In this document: one piece after another, positions 5,134-6,362 of the stretch
Layout: every line of letters starts with the position of its first letter
Position numbering within the stretch: position 1 is the first letter of the stretch
DNA from: Candidatus Moraniibacteriota bacterium
GTDB taxonomy: Bacteria > Patescibacteriota > Minisyncoccia > Moranbacterales > GCA-2747515
Assembly: GCA_027039165.1 (NCBI GenBank)
Contig: JALWEZ010000251.1
Location: 1 to 6,362 of the forward strand
Length of the DNA stretch: 6,362 bases
Direction of reading: 5' to 3'
Notes under the pieces: generated by a model
Databases searched by the model: none
What the model was told of the DNA's origin: nothing
Seen by the model: the letters and a program-made list of their open reading frames with translations, nothing else
Position numbers and translations under genes: made by a program

Positions 5134-6010
5134 AAAAGGTCAAGTATGTACAGGAAGCTGTGCATACTGCGCTGTGACTGAGGTGAAAAGTAATAGAGCA
5201 AATGAGTGGAAAAAAAGATTTGAAAGTAATGAGTTTGTGATAAGCATTAATAAACCAACTACAATCTTTAATCCACCCCCACTTTATTTACTGGGTAGTG
5301 AGGAAGCAAACAAAACTTTTTATGAGTTCCCATTAGAGCTTTTTAAAAGTGACTTTGTGGGATTTTGTGCTATTTCAGATCCAATACTTCCTTATTACAG
5401 AGACCATCTCAATTGGTTTCTGGACAATGTGCCACAAGTGGCTAAAGTAGTTTCTATGATTACAAAGTTTCCGATAGATAGAAAATTGATGGAAAAATTG
5501 GCAAGTGTGCCTAACTTTCAACTTTTTGTCTCTACTACGGGACTTGATAGTATAGAAGATACTACTACAAAAAGCAGACTCAAAACTCTTGCTCTTGCAA
5601 AAGAGTATGGAGTTAGAGCTCTGCCAGTGGTGCATCCATATATCAGTGGGATGACGGACTTATCTTTTTTAGCTGATCTTAAAAAAATTGGTTATAATGA
5701 AGTAAGTTTGAAAGGGTTGAGATATGATAGCTCCATGAAAGATTGGATGCCGTCAAATGTCTCAAAACTTTATGAGGGCACTGAAGGAAAAGAAACTCTT
5801 ATAGAAGACGGCTATAGCGATGTAGTCAGTTCTTACGGAGTTGAGATTATTTCTCTAAAAAATTGGGCACTTGAAAATGCTCCAACTAACAGAGGGATTG
5901 ACCTTGCAGAGGCAACTGAGTTAACGGACAAGCTATTGGCATTTGCTAATATTACGTCTTCGGACTCTAATCAAGCAGTCAGAGAAGCTGCTATCAAAAG
6001 GAGGTTGTAA
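5120..6010 (+). CDS. Radical SAM protein, SPL-like barrel with N-terminal CxxxCxxC
   Basis: The protein has 296 residues from the ATG chosen by the AAGGAGG site. Cys10-Thr-Gly-Ser-Cys14-Ala-Tyr-Cys17 is the canonical radical-SAM motif that holds a [4Fe-4S] cluster, which binds S-adenosylmethionine and cleaves it to a 5'-deoxyadenosyl radical. Landmarks like those of spore photoproduct lyase-type enzymes follow: Asp87-Pro88, Ile-Thr-Lys (114-116), Ser138 with Thr-Thr, Glu146, His-Pro-Tyr-Ile (172-175) and Lys-Gly-Leu-Arg-Tyr-Asp (198-203). The only other cysteine is Cys83, so a second cluster is not expected in this subunit. Its barrel is paralogous to that of the preceding Cys-rich gene and the two overlap by 14 bases, so coupled translation and a complex are likely. 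The C-terminal 90 residues are helical-looking and end in a basic patch (Lys-Arg-Arg-Leu). The substrate is unknown. A rho-independent terminator begins 13 bases after the stop. Confidence 0.8.
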   Translation: MKQFKKGQVCTGSCAYCAVTEVKSNRANEWKKRFESNEFVISINKPTTIFNPPPLYLLGSEEANKTFYEFPLELFKSDFVGFCAISDPILPYYRDHLNWFLDNVPQVAKVVSMITKFPIDRKLMEKLASVPNFQLFVSTTGLDSIEDTTTKSRLKTLALAKEYGVRALPVVHPYISGMTDLSFLADLKKIGYNEVSLKGLRYDSSMKDWMPSNVSKLYEGTEGKETLIEDGYSDVVSSYGVEIISLKNWALENAPTNRGIDLAEATELTDKLLAFANITSSDSNQAVREAAIKRRL

Positions 6011-6022
6011 ACTTTTTTCAAA

Positions 6023-6054
6023 AAAACAGATTATATATCATTATAATCTGTTTT
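6023..6054 (+). terminator. Rho-independent terminator closing the radical-SAM operon
   Basis: AAAACAGATTATA (6023-6035) and TATAATCTGTTTT (6042-6054) form a perfect 13-bp stem around a 6-base loop. The outer A/T pairs supply a T run on the plus strand, and A residues precede it, so it may work in both directions. It starts 13 bases after the TAA at 6008-6010. Confidence 0.8.
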
Positions 6055-6060
6055 AAATTT

Positions 6061-6110
6061 AAAAAAAATGTAAAAAATGAAAAGTGGCAATATAAGTTTA
6101 TATTACCACT
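6061..6110 (-). terminator. Minus-strand terminator facing the operon, downstream of the small minus-strand gene
   Basis: A stem joins 6083-6095 and 6098-6110 over 13 positions. The plus-strand RNA would have one C-A mismatch, while the minus-strand RNA has a U-G wobble there and is continuous. On the minus strand the stem is followed by TTT, CA, TTTTTT and a further T run (6082 down to 6061). Both facts point to a terminator for leftward transcription, about 38 bases past the stop of the small gene. Confidence 0.7.
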
Positions 6111-6142
6111 AGTTAAGTTGCAAAATTTTTTGCTGTAATTAG
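6109..6142. repeat. Second imperfect hairpin between the convergent transcripts
   Basis: CTAGTTA (6109-6115) pairs with TAATTAG (6136-6142), with one wobble on the plus strand. An inner GCAAAA/TTTTGC stem (6120-6125 with 6128-6133) lies inside an asymmetric internal loop. It sits between the stop of the small minus-strand gene and its terminator and overlaps the terminator stem by two bases. It is AT-rich and could be fortuitous. Confidence 0.35.
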
Positions 6143-6148
6143 GAAAGT

Positions 6149-6289
6149 TTATTTTTTTAAATATCTAAACAACTTTCGTGTTTTATCAATCGCGTGAGCT
6201 ATTAAAAAAAGCGGTAGGAAAGTTATTAATATAAGTATTCCTACTAAAATAACTTCCCAAACTGGAGTGCCTTTGAGATCTAAATTCAT
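6149..6289 (-). CDS. Small single-pass membrane protein, 46 residues
   Basis: Reading leftward from ATG 6289 gives 46 codons and a TAA (6149-6151). I do not recognise the family. A short polar N-terminus (Met-Asn-Leu-Asp-Leu-Lys-Gly-Thr-Pro) is followed by one hydrophobic helix at about residues 10-32, starting with Trp11 and including Phe-Leu-Pro-Leu-Phe. The tail is strongly basic, with seven Lys/Arg among the last dozen residues. The positive-inside rule predicts the C-terminus in the cytoplasm. Support for a real gene is a Shine-Dalgarno AAAGGA six bases before the start, identical in sequence and spacing to that of the gene at 3943. A minus-strand terminator lies downstream and the amino acid pattern is clean for a membrane protein. 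No twin-Arg translocase (TatA) type motif or signal-peptidase site is evident. The gene runs toward the plus-strand operon, and each has its own terminator. Confidence 0.75.
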   Translation of the reverse strand: MNLDLKGTPVWEVILVGILILITFLPLFLIAHAIDKTRKLFRYLKK

Positions 6290-6295
6290 CGATTA

Positions 6296-6301
6296 TCCTT
6301 T
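6296..6301 (-). promoter_or_regulatory. Ribosome binding site of the small minus-strand gene
   Basis: On the minus strand AAAGGA (6301 down to 6296) stands six bases before ATG 6289, matching the site used at 3931-3936. It is the main reason for accepting so short a gene. Confidence 0.7.
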
Positions 6302-6352
6302 AAAAAACTAAATTTGAATTTTAGATTTTTAATCTTAATTAGTTTTGTGTAT

Positions 6353-6361
6353 AGTGTAGCA
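6353..6361 (-). promoter_or_regulatory. Possible extended -10 for the small minus-strand gene
   Basis: On the minus strand TGCTACACT (6361 down to 6353) has the form TGn plus a -10-like TACACT. A start near 6346 would give a leader of about 57 bases. The -35 region lies outside the window, so this cannot be confirmed. The leader between it and the ribosome site can fold through AAAACTAA/TTAGTTTT (6304-6311 with 6339-6346). Confidence 0.35.
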
Positions 6362-6362
6362 T

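Noticed and set aside
4453..5635. Minus-strand frames (4453-4731 and 5375-5635) inside the radical-SAM-like pair
   Set aside because: They overlap conserved motif regions on the plus strand and their translations look like random antisense products.
2510..6346. Identical 12-base TTAATTAGTTTT at 2510-2521 and 6335-6346 as a shared operator
   Set aside because: A rough estimate with this base composition gives several 12-base matches by chance in a window of this length, so the match alone is not evidence.
1..6362. CRISPR array, insertion sequence or rRNA/tRNA gene
   Set aside because: I found no regularly spaced repeats, transposase motifs, terminal inverted repeats or RNA gene folds.

Overview
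This is an AT-rich bacterial window with six plus-strand coding regions, the first cut by the left edge, and one small minus-strand gene at the right end. The standard genetic code fits: every long frame runs without an internal TGA, glycine uses GGN codons, and TGA appears as the stop of the first gene. A sigma70-type promoter with an extended -10 element, a mixture of Shine-Dalgarno and apparently leaderless or SD-less starts, short intergenic gaps and low GC suggest a low-GC bacterium. A Patescibacteria/CPR-type genome is possible, but nothing here proves the phylum.

Layout: (1) 3-1076 is the C-terminal part of a multi-pass membrane protein, probably a GT-C/ArnT-like glycosyltransferase. 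(2) A strong promoter at 1073-1100 overlaps its stop codon and should drive an AhpD/carboxymuconolactone-decarboxylase-family protein (1176-1700) and, 31 bases on, a Bax-inhibitor-1 family membrane protein (1732-2427). (3) After a 104-base gap holding an inverted repeat comes a class V aminotransferase-fold protein resembling SufS-type cysteine desulfurases (2532-3884). (4) Then come two paralogous genes that overlap by 14 bases (3943-5133 and 5120-6010). The second has a normal N-terminal radical-SAM CxxxCxxC motif. The first shares its barrel landmarks but lacks that N-terminal motif. Instead it is very cysteine-rich in its second half and ends with a CxxCxxC motif that looks like a radical-SAM signature moved to the C-terminus. 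(5) A rho-independent terminator (6023-6054) closes the block. (6) On the minus strand, a 46-residue single-pass membrane protein (6149-6289) has its own Shine-Dalgarno and a downstream minus-strand terminator.

How the genes may work together: the AhpD-like and BI-1-like genes form a plausible stress-related unit. The cysteine-desulfurase-like gene followed by the two radical-SAM-like genes is the most interesting part. I read it as a candidate iron-sulfur/sulfur-dependent radical-SAM modification system with a two-subunit enzyme and a possible dedicated sulfur supplier. Its substrate cannot be told from the sequence.
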